From: Streptomyces flavotricini
GTDB lineage: Bacteria > Actinomycetota > Actinomycetes > Streptomycetales > Streptomycetaceae
DNA: 47,299 nt
NCBI RefSeq assembly: GCF_020639365.1
Contig: NZ_JAINUL010000001.1
Coordinates: forward strand, 7,476,438-7,523,736
Reading direction: 5' to 3'
Below, in pieces: positions 8,639-18,439 of the stretch (the first letter of the stretch is position 1; the number at the start of each line of letters is the position of its first letter). A model generated the notes under the pieces. The model had not been told where the DNA came from and made no database searches. It saw nothing but the letters and a program-made list of their open reading frames with translations. A program made the position numbers and the translations under genes.

Positions 8639-9460
8639 TCACACGTCCGGCAGGCCGGTGTCCCGCAGGCGGCGGGCGGTGAGGTGTTCGTGGGCCAGGC
8701 GCCCGACCAGGGCGCCGCCGTAGACCACGAAGCCGACGCCGACCAGCCAGGACTGGACGACCAGCAGCGTGCCGAAGGGGCCGTACGTGACGGCGTTGGA
8801 GGCGATCAGCGGGGAGAACACCAGCTGGGAGAAGACCCGCAGGCCGAGCAGGCCGAGGCTGGTCGCCACCGCCCCCGGCAGCAGGGCTCGCCAGCGGACC
8901 CGGCCGCCGAGCAGCAGCCGCTGGGAGCCCCAGAAGAAGAGGATGGTGCCGACCAGGTCGCCGGTGGTGCCCAGGACCGTGCCGACGGCGTCGTTCGACG
9001 GCGCGGGGATCTCGACGAGCAGCCCGAGGTAGCAGACCAGCAGGGCCAGCCAGACGACGTGCCGCCACATGGTGTGCCAGCGCGCGGTGGGCAGGTCCCA
9101 GACCTTCTCGTAGCCGGTCTGCACGGCCGAGCCGAAGGTCAGGCCGAAGACGGCGAGGGCCGCGAGTCCGAACGCGGTGGTCCGCTCGAGCGCCAGGTCG
9201 GCCGCGCCGAACAGCATCTCGACCCGGGCCCGCGAGGACTCGGTGACCCCGAGGGCCTGGCCGAGCCAGCGTCCGAAGCCCGAGCCGCTGCCGGGGGCGG
9301 CGGCCGCGACGACGACCAGCAGCGGCACCAGGGTCAGGAAGCCGAGGGCGGCGAAGCCCATGGCCCGGTGCATGAGCTCCATCTCCCGCCCCCGGCTCCA
9401 CGCCAGCCCGGCCGGGGAGGCCTGGAGCCGGTCGTGGAGCTGGCGGAAGATCGAGGTCAC
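8639..9460 (-). CDS. YihY/BrkB-family inner membrane protein
   Basis: A 273-residue membrane protein with about six hydrophobic segments, including GFLTLVPLLVVVAAAAPG near residues 37-54 and the pore-like AVFGLTFGSAVQTGYEKVWD signature around 100-120, which is characteristic of the family. The biochemical role is not settled; the old ribonuclease BN label is wrong for this family, and transport or envelope functions are proposed. The track start is a GTG at 9460 with only a poorly spaced GAGG, so the true start could be a few codons away. It is convergent with the acyl-CoA ligase and 107 bp downstream of paaK on the same strand. Confidence 0.82.
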   Translation of the reverse strand: MTSIFRQLHDRLQASPAGLAWSRGREMELMHRAMGFAALGFLTLVPLLVVVAAAAPGSGSGFGRWLGQALGVTESSRARVEMLFGAADLALERTTAFGLAALAVFGLTFGSAVQTGYEKVWDLPTARWHTMWRHVVWLALLVCYLGLLVEIPAPSNDAVGTVLGTTGDLVGTILFFWGSQRLLLGGRVRWRALLPGAVATSLGLLGLRVFSQLVFSPLIASNAVTYGPFGTLLVVQSWLVGVGFVVYGGALVGRLAHEHLTARRLRDTGLPDV

Positions 9461-9567
9461 GCCTCATGGACTACCCGGACGGACCCGTCGGCTCTCGGAG
9501 GCTCCCCCGAAGTAGGCCCGAAGGGGTGGTTCCACGGCGCCGCCCACCGCCGCCCACCGCCTCCCGC

Positions 9568-10869
9568 CTACCGCGGCTCGCGCAGGTCCATCAGCCGCTT
9601 GATCTTGCCCACCGACCGCTCCAGCGTCTCCGGATCGACCACCTCGACCGCCACGGAGACCCCGATGCCGTCCTTGACCGCGCGGACCACGGCGGCGGCC
9701 GCGGACTCCCGCTGGGCGGAATCCGCCTCGCGGCGCGCCTCCACCCGCACGGTCAGCGAGTCCATCCGGCCCTCCCGGGTCAGCCGCAGCTGGAAGTGCG
9801 GGGCCAGAGCGGGCGTGCGGAGCAGGATCTCCTCGATCTGCGTCGGGTAGAGGTTGACCCCGCGCAGGATGATCATGTCGTCGCTGCGGCCGGTCACCTT
9901 CTCCATCCGCCGGAACGCCGGACGGGCCGTGCCGGGCAGCAGCCGGGTCAGGTCCCGTGTCCGGTACCGGATGATCGGCATGGCCTCCTTGGTCAGCGAG
10001 GTGAACACCAGCTCCCCCGACGCACCCTCCGGCAGCACCTCGCCGGTGAACGGGTCCACGACCTCCGGATAGAAGTGGTCCTCCCAGATGTGCAGGCCGT
10101 CCTTGGTCTCGACGCATTCCTGGGCCACGCCCGGGCCCATCACCTCGGACAGGCCGTAGATGTCCACCGCGTCGATGTCGAGCCGCCGCTCGATCTCCCT
10201 GCGCATCTCCTCGGTCCACGGCTCCGCGCCGAATATCCCCGTACGCAGCGAGGTGCCGCGCGGGTCGATCCCCTGGCGCTCCATCTCGTCCAGCAGCGTG
10301 AGCATGTACGAGGGCGTCACCATGATGACCTCCGGCCGGAAGTCCTGGATCAGCCGGACCTGCCGGTCGGTCATGCCGCCGGACGCGGGGACGACCGTAC
10401 AGCCGAGCCGCTCCGCGCCGTAGTGCGCGCCGAGGCCGCCGGTGAACAGGCCGTACCCGTAGGCGACGTGCACCATCTGGCCAGGTCTGCCGCCCGCCGC
10501 CCGGATGGACCGGGCCACCACGTCCGCCCAGGTGGAGAGGTCCCCGTCGGTGTACCCGACGACGGTGGGGCGGCCGGTGGTGCCGCTGGACGCGTGGATG
10601 CGGCGGACCTCGGAACGCGGCACGGCGAACATGCCGAAGGGGTACTGGTCGCGCAGGTCGGCCTTGGTGGTGAAGGGGAAGAGGGCGAGATCGGCGAGGG
10701 AGCGGCAGTCGTCGGGGTGCACACCGGCCTTGTCGAAGGCCTGCCGGTAGTGCGGCACGCGCTCGTAGGCACGGCTCAAGGTGGCGCGCAGCCGCCGCAG
10801 CTGGAGCGCGGCCAGCTCGTCACCGCTGAGCCGCTCGCCGTCGTCGTGGACATCCGCATGCGCCGTCAT
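9568..10869 (-). CDS. paaK: Phenylacetate-CoA ligase
   Basis: A 433-residue PaaK-type adenylate-forming enzyme that converts phenylacetate (or a related aryl acid), ATP and CoA to the aryl-CoA. Signatures are RIHASSGTTGRPTVVGYT (residues about 88-105), the YGLSEVMGPGVAQEC region, TSLTKEAMPIIRYRTRDLT and the C-terminal GRSDDMIILRGVNLYPTQIEEIL. The length is normal. No paaABCDE oxygenase or paaZ lies in the window, so this is a stand-alone ligase that may feed a remote paa locus or act on another aryl acid. It is divergent from an alpha/beta hydrolase, and the promoter contains an ACCG-N6-CGGT palindrome. Confidence 0.92.
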   Translation of the reverse strand: MTAHADVHDDGERLSGDELAALQLRRLRATLSRAYERVPHYRQAFDKAGVHPDDCRSLADLALFPFTTKADLRDQYPFGMFAVPRSEVRRIHASSGTTGRPTVVGYTDGDLSTWADVVARSIRAAGGRPGQMVHVAYGYGLFTGGLGAHYGAERLGCTVVPASGGMTDRQVRLIQDFRPEVIMVTPSYMLTLLDEMERQGIDPRGTSLRTGIFGAEPWTEEMRREIERRLDIDAVDIYGLSEVMGPGVAQECVETKDGLHIWEDHFYPEVVDPFTGEVLPEGASGELVFTSLTKEAMPIIRYRTRDLTRLLPGTARPAFRRMEKVTGRSDDMIILRGVNLYPTQIEEILLRTPALAPHFQLRLTREGRMDSLTVRVEARREADSAQRESAAAAVVRAVKDGIGVSVAVEVVDPETLERSVGKIKRLMDLREPR

Positions 10870-10919
10870 GCCGTCACCCCATCTTGAACCGTGAACCGGA
10901 TCCCTATTCGAGTCAGCCG

Positions 10920-10933
10920 ACCGATCATTCGGT
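10920..10933. promoter_or_regulatory. Palindrome ACCG-N6-CGGT, possible PaaR-like operator
   Basis: ACCGA-tcat-TCGGT is a perfect inverted repeat located 50 bp upstream of paaK and 65 bp upstream of the divergent hydrolase. The ACCG-N6-CGGT core resembles the core I remember for actinobacterial PaaR (TetR family) sites, but the outer bases do not fit well. Confidence 0.4.
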
Positions 10934-10964
10934 AGATTGCCCCAGCCCGGCGGCTAAATCAATG

Positions 10965-10976
10965 ACTCGAACGAGT
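10965..10976. promoter_or_regulatory. Palindrome ACTCG-AA-CGAGT
   Basis: A perfect 5-bp inverted repeat with a 2-base centre, 22 bp before the hydrolase start codon. Its position fits a repressor site for the rightward gene, and a further CGAGTCA half-site occurs near 10909. No regulator can be named. Confidence 0.35.
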
Positions 10977-10998
10977 GATCGCATGATGGGATGGGCCC

Positions 10999-11862
10999 AT
11001 GTCGATCTTCACCGCTCACGACGGAACCGAACTCGCCTACCACGTCCGAGGCGAGGGGGAGCCGCTCGTCTGCCTCCCCGGCGGTGCCATGCGGGCCTCC
11101 GCCTACCTGGGCGACCTCGGCGGGCTCACCGCCGGCCGCCGGCTGGTCCTCCTCGACCTGCGGGGCACGGGCGACTCGGCCGTCCCGGCCGACGAGTCCA
11201 CGTACCGGGTCGACCGCCAGGTCGCCGACGTCGAGGCGCTGCGGATCCACCTCGGCCTGGAGCGCATGGACGTACTGGCCCACTCCGCCGCCGGCAACCT
11301 CGCCCAGCTCTACGCGGCCGCGCACCCCGACCGGCTGCGCCGCCTGGCCCTGATCACCCCGACCTGCTGGGCCGTGGGCCTCGACTCCACCCCGGAGCGG
11401 CGCCTGGAGGTGGTCCGGAAGAGGGCGGGCGGCGAGCCGTACGACACGGCCATCGCCGCGTACGAGCGGATCCTCTGCATCCTGGAGGCCGGCGGCACCC
11501 CCACCCCGGCGCACTGGCGCGAGACGATGCCGCTCGCCTACGGGCGCTGGGACGATGAGGTGCGCGCCCACGTCGACGCGAGCGGCCGCGAGAAGAACGC
11601 GGCGGCGGGCGCCGTCTTCGCGGGCCCCGGCGCCTTCGACCCGCCCGCCACCCGGGCCGCCCTGCGGCGCGTGGCGGGCGAGGTGCTGGTGCTGGCGGGG
11701 GAGCTGGACAGCAACCCCACGGCCGGGCTCGCCGCCGAACTCGCGGGGCTCTTCCCTCGGGGCGTGGCCGACGTCCAGCCGGGCGGCGCGCACTTCCCGT
11801 GGCTGGACGATCCGCGGTGGTTCGCGACGCGCGTGGAGCGCTTCCTGGCCACCGGAGCCTGA
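10999..11862 (+). CDS. Alpha/beta hydrolase
   Basis: A 287-residue alpha/beta-hydrolase-fold enzyme. The oxyanion-loop CLPGGAMRA (25-33), LLDLRGTGDSA (51-61), nucleophile elbow LAHSAAGNLA with Ser96, acid LAGELDSNPT near 220 and histidine GGAHFPW near 264 make a complete triad. The elbow is A-H-S-A-A rather than the usual G-x-S-x-G, a tolerated variation. The type of bond hydrolysed cannot be decided; proline iminopeptidase-like, esterase and thioesterase relatives look alike. It is divergent from paaK and may share its regulation, which would hint at an aromatic ester, amide or thioester substrate. A GC hairpin separates it from the convergent fadD-like gene. Confidence 0.85.
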   Translation: MSIFTAHDGTELAYHVRGEGEPLVCLPGGAMRASAYLGDLGGLTAGRRLVLLDLRGTGDSAVPADESTYRVDRQVADVEALRIHLGLERMDVLAHSAAGNLAQLYAAAHPDRLRRLALITPTCWAVGLDSTPERRLEVVRKRAGGEPYDTAIAAYERILCILEAGGTPTPAHWRETMPLAYGRWDDEVRAHVDASGREKNAAAGAVFAGPGAFDPPATRAALRRVAGEVLVLAGELDSNPTAGLAAELAGLFPRGVADVQPGGAHFPWLDDPRWFATRVERFLATGA

Positions 11863-11908
11863 CCGGCGGGCGGGGCGGCTGCGGCCGGGCCGGCCGCCCG
11901 GACCGCCC

Positions 11909-11946
11909 GGCGGCGGGCGGGACCCGCGCGGACCCCGCCCGCCGCC
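11909..11946. terminator. Bidirectional terminator hairpin
   Basis: A perfect 13-bp stem GGCGGCGGGCGGG / CCCGCCCGCCGCC with a 12-base loop lies between two convergent genes. Confidence 0.75.
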
Positions 11947-11971
11947 CACCGTCCGCCGCGATCGCGCGCGG

Positions 11972-13603
11972 TCAGTGCCCCGCGTCCGCCTCCGTCGCCA
12001 CCGACTTCGCCCAGCGGTAGTCGGCCTTGCCGCTCGGCGAGCGCTGGATGGCCGGCGTCACCACCAGCTGGCGCGGGATCTTGTACCCCGCCAGCCTGGT
12101 CCGGCAGTGCCGCTGTATCTCGTCCAGGGTGGGCTCCGGAGCGCCCGCCCGCAGCTGCACCACCGCCGCCACGTGACTGCCCCACGTGGCGTCCGGCACC
12201 CCGGCGACCAGGGCGTCGTACACGTCCGGATGGGACTTCAGCGCCTGCTCCACCTCCTCCGGATAGACCTTCTCGCCGCCGGTGTTGATGCACTGCGAGC
12301 CGCGCCCGAGGACCGTGACGATGCCCTCCTCGTCCACCGTCGCCATGTCACCGAGCAGCACCCACCGCTCGGATCCCTTCCGGAAGAAGGTCTCGGCGGT
12401 CTTCGCCGCGTCGTTGTAGTAGCCGAGCGGTACGTGGCCGCGCTGCGCGAGCCGCCCCGGTACGCCCACCGGCACCGGCTCGTGCGTCACCGGGTCGACC
12501 ACCTGCGTACGGTCGTTGACCACGAGGCGGAAGCCCTTCTCGGGGCCGGAGTCATCGGCCGCCCGGCCGTTCGACCCGGACTCCGAGGAACCGAAGTTGT
12601 TCAGCAGCATCACGTGCGGCACGAGCAGTTGGAACTCGGCCCGCACCGTCTCCGACATGATCGCCCCGGAGGAGGAGACGCTGAACAGCGAAGACAGGTC
12701 GGTCCCCTTGAGCGGCCCCTTCAGGGCGTCGATGAGCGGCCGGAGCATCGCGTCGCCCACCAGCGAGACGCTCGACACCTTCTCCTTCTCGATCGTACGG
12801 AGCACCTCCTCCGGCGCGTACTTGCGGTGGATGACCACCCTCTGGCCGTAGTTGAAGGCGATGAACGAGGTCAGGGTCGAGGTGCCGTGCATCAGCGGGG
12901 GCGCGGGGAAGAAGGTCAGCCCGGCGCCCTTCGACGCGACCCGTTCGGCGAGCTCCTCGGGCCGCTTCACCGGCTCGCCCGAGGGTTCGCCGCCGAACAG
13001 CCCCGCGAAGAACAGGTCCTCCGCACGCCACATGACGCCCTTGGGCATGCCGGTGGTGCCGCCCGTGTAGATGATGAACAGGTCGTCGGGGGAGCGGGGC
13101 GGGAAACCGCGCCCGGGTGAGCCGGCCGCCTCGGCGTCCGCGTACGCGACCGGCGCGATCGAGGGCTCCGGGGCGCCCTCGGGGGCGGCGCCGACGCGGA
13201 TCAGGTGGCGCAGCCCCGTCGTCTGCGGGAGGGCGGCGGCCACGCGCCCGGTGAACTCGCCCTCGAAGACGAGCGCGGCGAGGTCGGCGTCGTTGTAGAG
13301 GTAGACCAGCTCCTCCTCCACGTAACGGTAGTTGACGTTCACCGGTACGAGGCGCGCCTTGAGGCAGGCCAGGACGGTCTGGAGGTACTCGATGCCGTTG
13401 TAGAGGTGCAGTCCCAGGTGCTCGCCGGCCCTCAAGCCGCTGTCCAGCAGGTGGTGCGCGATGCGGTTCGCCGCGGCGTCCAGCTCCGCGTACGTGAGGC
13501 GGCGCTCGGCGCCGGTGCCGGGGTGGTCCACGTACACAAGGGCCTCGCGGTCCGGGACCACGTCGACGACCGACTCGAACAGGTCGGCAAGGTTGTACTC
13601 CAC
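11972..13603 (-). CDS. FadD19-like acyl-CoA synthetase (steroid side-chain type)
   Basis: A 543-residue AMP-forming CoA ligase. IYTGGTTGMPKGVMWR (A3, with the GG typical of the FadD17/FadD19 branch), NNFGSSESG (A5), GDMATVDEEGIVTVLGRGSQCINTGGEKVYPEEVE (A7-A8) and the C-terminus SPSGKADYRWAK (A10) are present. The GKADYRWAK ending and the NVNYRYVEEEL stretch match mycobacterial FadD19, which activates C26 sterol acids, as I remember that protein. The GTG start at 13603 follows a strong GAGGAGG. It is divergent from an EchA19-like hydratase, as in Rv3515c/Rv3516, with an operator between. Substrate here is inferred from context; isoprenoid or hopanoid-derived acids are alternatives. Confidence 0.88.
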   Translation of the reverse strand: MEYNLADLFESVVDVVPDREALVYVDHPGTGAERRLTYAELDAAANRIAHHLLDSGLRAGEHLGLHLYNGIEYLQTVLACLKARLVPVNVNYRYVEEELVYLYNDADLAALVFEGEFTGRVAAALPQTTGLRHLIRVGAAPEGAPEPSIAPVAYADAEAAGSPGRGFPPRSPDDLFIIYTGGTTGMPKGVMWRAEDLFFAGLFGGEPSGEPVKRPEELAERVASKGAGLTFFPAPPLMHGTSTLTSFIAFNYGQRVVIHRKYAPEEVLRTIEKEKVSSVSLVGDAMLRPLIDALKGPLKGTDLSSLFSVSSSGAIMSETVRAEFQLLVPHVMLLNNFGSSESGSNGRAADDSGPEKGFRLVVNDRTQVVDPVTHEPVPVGVPGRLAQRGHVPLGYYNDAAKTAETFFRKGSERWVLLGDMATVDEEGIVTVLGRGSQCINTGGEKVYPEEVEQALKSHPDVYDALVAGVPDATWGSHVAAVVQLRAGAPEPTLDEIQRHCRTRLAGYKIPRQLVVTPAIQRSPSGKADYRWAKSVATEADAGH

Positions 13604-13707
13604 CGTTCCTCCTCACCCCCGAGGTTTCCCGTTGCCGGGCCGTGGCTGCGGCCCGCGGCGGTCATTAGAGCGCCGCTCAGCCCAAGTGGGAAGGGCGCGA
13701 TCCAAGA

Positions 13708-13728
13708 AAACTGACTGGGTGTCAGAAA
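13708..13728. promoter_or_regulatory. Predicted operator AAACTGA-N7-TCAGAAA
   Basis: CTGA, 7 bases, TCAGAAA, in the 187-bp divergent region between the FadD19-like and EchA19-like genes. The inner bases also pair (CTGAC-tgggt-GTCAG). It has the same spacing and right half as the sites at 242 and 26491. Its location would let one regulator control both directions. Confidence 0.65.
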
Positions 13729-13790
13729 ACTCTTGAACTGCACCCGGCCCTCCTGCAACCTGTTCTAGGTCTTGAGACGGGAGGACGGCA

Positions 13791-14591
13791 ATGGGTGGGA
13801 CGGAACACCTGACCGTGGAGCGCCACGGAGCCACGCTGGTGCTCACCATGAACCGGCCGGAGGCGAAGAACGCGCTTTCGCTGCCGCTGCTGGTGGGGCT
13901 GTACGACGGCTGGCTGGAGGCGGACGCCGACGACACGATCCGCTCCGTGGTCCTCACCGGCGCGGGCGGGGACTTCTGCGCCGGGATGGACCTCAAGGCC
14001 CTGGCCGGGAAGGGGATGGCGGGCGATCAGTACCGGGACCGGCTGAAGGCCGACCCCGACCTGCACTGGAAGGCGATGCTCCGCCACCACCGGCCGCGCA
14101 AGCCCGTGATCGCGGCGGTGGAGGGGTACTGCGTGGCCGGGGGGACCGAGATCCTCCAGGGCACGGACATCCGCGTCGCGGGCGCGGGTGCCACGTTCGG
14201 ACTGTTCGAGGTCAGGCGGGGCCTGTTCCCGATCGGCGGCTCGACGGTACGGCTGCCCCGGCAGATCCCGCGCACGCACGCCCTGGAGATGCTGCTGACC
14301 GGCCGGCCGTACTCGGCGGACGAGGCGGCCCGGATCGGGCTGGTCGGGCAGGTCGTACCCGAGGGGACCGCCCTGGCCAAGGCGCTGGAGATCGCCGAGC
14401 AGGTCAACGCGTGCGGTCCGCTGGCCGTCGAGGCCGTGAAGGCCTCGGTCTACGAGACCGCCGAGCTGACGGAGACGGAGGGCCTGGCCTCCGAGCTGCT
14501 GCGGGGCTGGCCGGTCTTCGACACCGCGGACGCCAAGGAGGGGGCGCGGGCCTTCGCCGAGAAGCGGCCCGCGGTGTACCGGCGCGAGTAG
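13791..14591 (+). CDS. Enoyl-CoA hydratase, EchA19-like
   Basis: A 266-residue crotonase-fold hydratase that would add water to the trans-2-enoyl-CoA formed after side-chain dehydrogenation. GAGGDFCAGMDLKAL (64-78) forms the oxyanion hole; EGYCVAGGTEILQGTDIRVAG contains the first catalytic Glu, and FGLFEVRRGLFPIGGS the second. The VAGGTEILQGTDIRVAG run and the C-terminal DAKEGARAFAEKR match what I recall of mycobacterial EchA19, a steroid enoyl-CoA hydratase. The start has GGGAGGA upstream. It is the first gene of a rightward operon with DUF35 and two thiolase-like genes; a 90-bp gap before the next gene contains that gene's own ribosome site. Confidence 0.9.
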   Translation: MGGTEHLTVERHGATLVLTMNRPEAKNALSLPLLVGLYDGWLEADADDTIRSVVLTGAGGDFCAGMDLKALAGKGMAGDQYRDRLKADPDLHWKAMLRHHRPRKPVIAAVEGYCVAGGTEILQGTDIRVAGAGATFGLFEVRRGLFPIGGSTVRLPRQIPRTHALEMLLTGRPYSADEAARIGLVGQVVPEGTALAKALEIAEQVNACGPLAVEAVKASVYETAELTETEGLASELLRGWPVFDTADAKEGARAFAEKRPAVYRRE

Positions 14592-14681
14592 CCGCACCCG
14601 GCCCGCGGCACATCGCCGCCCGGACCGCCGCCCGTGAACCCGCACGTCCCCCGTACCCACCGCGATCATCGGAGAGCCGTC

Positions 14682-15641
14682 ATGACAGCAGCGTCCCCGC
14701 CAGAGGTGCTGCGCGCGCCACTCGTCGTCGAGTTCCCCTTCACCCGCTCCCTCGGGCCCGTGCAGAGCGCCTTCCTCACCGGGCTGCGCGAGCGCGTCGT
14801 CCTCGGCGTCAAGACCGCCGACGGCAAGGTGATGGTCCCGCCCGTCGAGTACGACCCCGTCACCGCCGAGGAGATCCGCGAACTCGTCGAGGTCGGCGCC
14901 ACCGGAACCGTCACCACCTGGGCCTGGAACGGCTCCCCGCGCCCCGGCCAGCCCCTCGGCACCCCCTTCGCCTGGGTCCTGGTCCGCCTCGACGGCGCCG
15001 ACACCGCGATCCTGCACGCCCTCGACGCGCCCGGCCCCGAGGCCGTCCGCACGGGCATGCGGGTACGGATCCGCTGGGCGGGCGAACGCACCGGCGCCAT
15101 CACGGACATCGCCTGCTTCGAGCCGCACGATGCGGAGGCGACGGAGCAGGCCACCCCGCACGACGGGCAGTTCGCCGACGCCGTCACCGGCATCGTCGCC
15201 GCCGCCCGCCTCGACTACACGTACAGCCCCGGCCGCTCCCAGACCGCCTACATCAACGCCCTCGCCGACCGGCGGACCGTCGGCGAGCGCTGCCCCTCCT
15301 GCCACAAGGTGTACGTACCGCCGCGCGGCGCCTGCCCCACCTGCGGGGTCGCCACCACCGACCAGGTCGAGGTCGGCCCGGCCGGCACGGTCACCACCTA
15401 CTGCATCGTCAACATCAAGGCCAAGAACCTCGACATCGAAGTCCCGTACGTCTACGCCCACATCGCCCTCGACGGCGCCGACCTCGCCCTGCACGGCCGG
15501 ATCGGCGGCATCCCGTACGACCAGGTCCGCATGGGCCTGCGCGTCGAACCCGTGTGGACCGAGGGCGGCCGCCACCCCGACCACTACCGCCCCACCGGCG
15601 AGCCGGACGCCGACTACGACGCGTACAAGGAGCTCATCTGA
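14682..15641 (+). CDS. Double DUF35 (zinc ribbon plus OB-fold) acyl-CoA-binding partner protein
   Basis: A 319-residue protein with two OB-fold/DUF35 modules: the first (about 40-150) has no zinc ribbon, the second (about 185-305) is preceded by a rubredoxin-like ribbon with Cys204, Cys207, Cys218 and Cys221. Such proteins complex with thiolase-fold enzymes and are needed for their activity, as in the ChsH2 DUF35 domain with the aldolase Ltp2. The ATG at 14682 has GGAGA six bases upstream; an earlier in-frame GTG at 14634 lacks one. Its stop codon overlaps the next start by one base, so translation is coupled to the first thiolase-like gene. The order DUF35, short thiolase, long thiolase is the same as Rv3521-Rv3522-Rv3523 in M. 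tuberculosis. Confidence 0.87.
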   Translation: MTAASPPEVLRAPLVVEFPFTRSLGPVQSAFLTGLRERVVLGVKTADGKVMVPPVEYDPVTAEEIRELVEVGATGTVTTWAWNGSPRPGQPLGTPFAWVLVRLDGADTAILHALDAPGPEAVRTGMRVRIRWAGERTGAITDIACFEPHDAEATEQATPHDGQFADAVTGIVAAARLDYTYSPGRSQTAYINALADRRTVGERCPSCHKVYVPPRGACPTCGVATTDQVEVGPAGTVTTYCIVNIKAKNLDIEVPYVYAHIALDGADLALHGRIGGIPYDQVRMGLRVEPVWTEGGRHPDHYRPTGEPDADYDAYKELI

Positions 15642-16710
15642 TGCCCACGACGAGCAGGTACGCGCGGGACGTGGCCGTCGTGGCCTTCGCCCAGAGCGAC
15701 CACCGCCGCCGCAGCGACGAACTCAGCGAAGTCGAGATGGTCATGCCGGTCCTCCACCAGGTGCTGGACCAGACCGGTCTGAAGGCCGGCGAGATCGGCT
15801 TCACCTGCTCCGGATCGAGCGACTACCTCGCCGGCCGGGCCTTCTCCTTCACCATGACCCTCGACGGGGTCGGCGCCTGGCCGCCGATCTCCGAGTCGCA
15901 CGTCGAAATGGACGGCGCCTGGGCCCTGTACGAGGCCTGGGTGAAGATCCAGACCGGCGAGGCCGACACCGCGCTGGTGTACTCGTACGGGAAGTCCTCC
16001 CCGGGATCCGTACGGGACGTCCTGACCCGCCAGCTCGACCCGTACTACCTGGCTCCGCTCTGGCCCGACTCGGTGGCCCTCGCCGCCCTCCAGGCGCAGG
16101 CGCTGATCGACGCGGGCGAGACCGACGAGGCCGCGCTCGCGGCCATCGCCGCCCGCAGCCGGACCGCCGCCGAGGCCAACCCGCACGCCCAGCTCAGGGG
16201 CGGCGCCGTCGAGCAGGGTGACTACCAGGTCCGGCCGCTGCGCACGGGGGACTGCCCGCCGATCGGCGACGGCGTCGCCGCCGTCGTCCTCGCAGCGGGC
16301 GACACGGCGCGCAGACTGTGCGCGCGCCCCGCCTGGATCACCGGCATCGACCACCGCATCGAGGCGCACGGACTGGGCCTGCGCGACCTCACCGACTCCC
16401 CGTCCACCCGGATCGCCGCCGAACACGCGGGCGTGTTCGACGCCCCGGTGGACACCGCCGAACTGCACGCGCCGTTCTCCTCCCAGGAGGTGGTCCTCCG
16501 CAAGGCGCTGCGGCTCGACGGGGACGACGTCGCCGTCAACCCGTCCGGCGGGGCGCTCGCCGCCAACCCGGTCATGGCCGCAGGTCTCATCCGGATCGGC
16601 GAGGCCGCCGCCCGGATCCACCGTGGCGAGTCCGACCGGGCCGTCGCGCACGCCACCTCCGGCCCCTGCCTCCAGCAGAACCTGGTCGCCGTCCTGGAAG
16701 GGGAACCCGC

Positions 16711-16714
<4 letters not shown>
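15641..16714 (+). CDS. Thiolase-fold lipid-transfer protein lacking the nucleophilic cysteine (Ltp4-like)
   Basis: A 357-residue thiolase-superfamily protein. The N-terminal half ends in the segment ESHVEMDGAWALYEAW, where the usual catalytic Cys before x-x-G is Glu89. In the C-terminal half the expected GHP motif reads NPVMAAG (no histidine), while SGPCLQQN retains a cysteine. A normal Claisen thiolysis is therefore doubtful. Family knowledge: related Ltp proteins of sterol degradation act as retro-aldolases or acyl-CoA carriers with a DUF35 partner. The start overlaps the DUF35 stop by one base and the stop overlaps the next start by four (ATGA), indicating a tightly coupled, stoichiometric complex. 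Confidence 0.85.
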
Positions 16715-17886
<1,172 letters not shown>

Positions 17887-17933
17887 CCGGACTTCCCGAC
17901 CGGACGCGGCCGGGGGACGTGCGGGGCGCCGGG

Positions 17934-17960
17934 CGCGCGGCGGGCCCACGGGGCCGCGCG
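17934..17960 (+). terminator. Probable terminator of the DUF35/thiolase operon
   Basis: An 8-bp stem CGCGCGGC / GCCGCGCG with an 11-base loop, 48 bp after the last stop codon. No T-run. Confidence 0.5.
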
Positions 17961-18071
17961 GTGTGGTGCCGGACCGGCCACGGGTGACTCACCGTGGCCT
18001 GTGCGGCACCCGCCGCGATGGCTACTCTGGCCCCCGGACGACGTACCGGGAGTACCGGGAGGAGCACGCAC

Positions 18072-18314
18072 GTGGCCGAGAGCATGACTTCACAGCCTCT
18101 GGCAGCCGGCTGGGGCAAGCCGGACCTCGATCTCAGCGGGGCGGACTGGCAGTCGAGCAGCCGGGGATCGGGCGACGTCCAGATCGCCTTCGTCGAGGGG
18201 TTCATCGCGATGCGCAACAGCGAACGCCCCGGGAGCCCCTCGCTCATCTTCGCGCCGGACGAGTGGCGCAAGTTCGTACTGGGCGCGAGGGGCGGCGAGT
18301 TCGACCTGACGTAG
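18072..18314 (+). CDS. DUF397 domain protein, orphan
   Basis: An 80-residue protein covering a full DUF397 fold: DLDLSGADWQSSSRGSGDVQIAFVEGFIAMRNSERPG followed by LIFAPDEWRKFVLGARGGEFD. Family members are usually encoded next to an XRE-type regulator with DUF5753 and act as its antagonist, a common Streptomyces developmental switch (WhiJ-like pairs). No such regulator adjoins this one. The GTG at 18072 is preceded by GGAGGAG at ideal spacing; an ATG four codons later is the alternative. It stands alone between the thiolase operon and a hairpin terminator. Confidence 0.85.
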   Translation: MAESMTSQPLAAGWGKPDLDLSGADWQSSSRGSGDVQIAFVEGFIAMRNSERPGSPSLIFAPDEWRKFVLGARGGEFDLT

Positions 18315-18340
18315 CCGGCGACCCGCAGGGTGCGGGGGCG

Positions 18341-18400
18341 AGGGGCGCCGCCGCGGGGCGGTACGACGCCGAATCCCCTTGCACCCCGCGGAGCGCCCCT
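18341..18400 (+). terminator. Terminator hairpin after the DUF397 gene
   Basis: A two-part stem, AGGGGCGC plus CGCGGGG pairing with CCCCGCG plus GCGCCCCT (15 bp, small internal loop), spanning a 25-base loop. Confidence 0.6.
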
Positions 18401-18439
18401 GCACCATGGGTGCCATGGTGATCATCCGCCGAAAGGGCG

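Noticed and set aside
18418..18423. TGATCA near the hypothetical gene at 18440 as a copy of the roadblock operator
   Set aside because: A single 6-bp palindrome without the second half-site; expected by chance.
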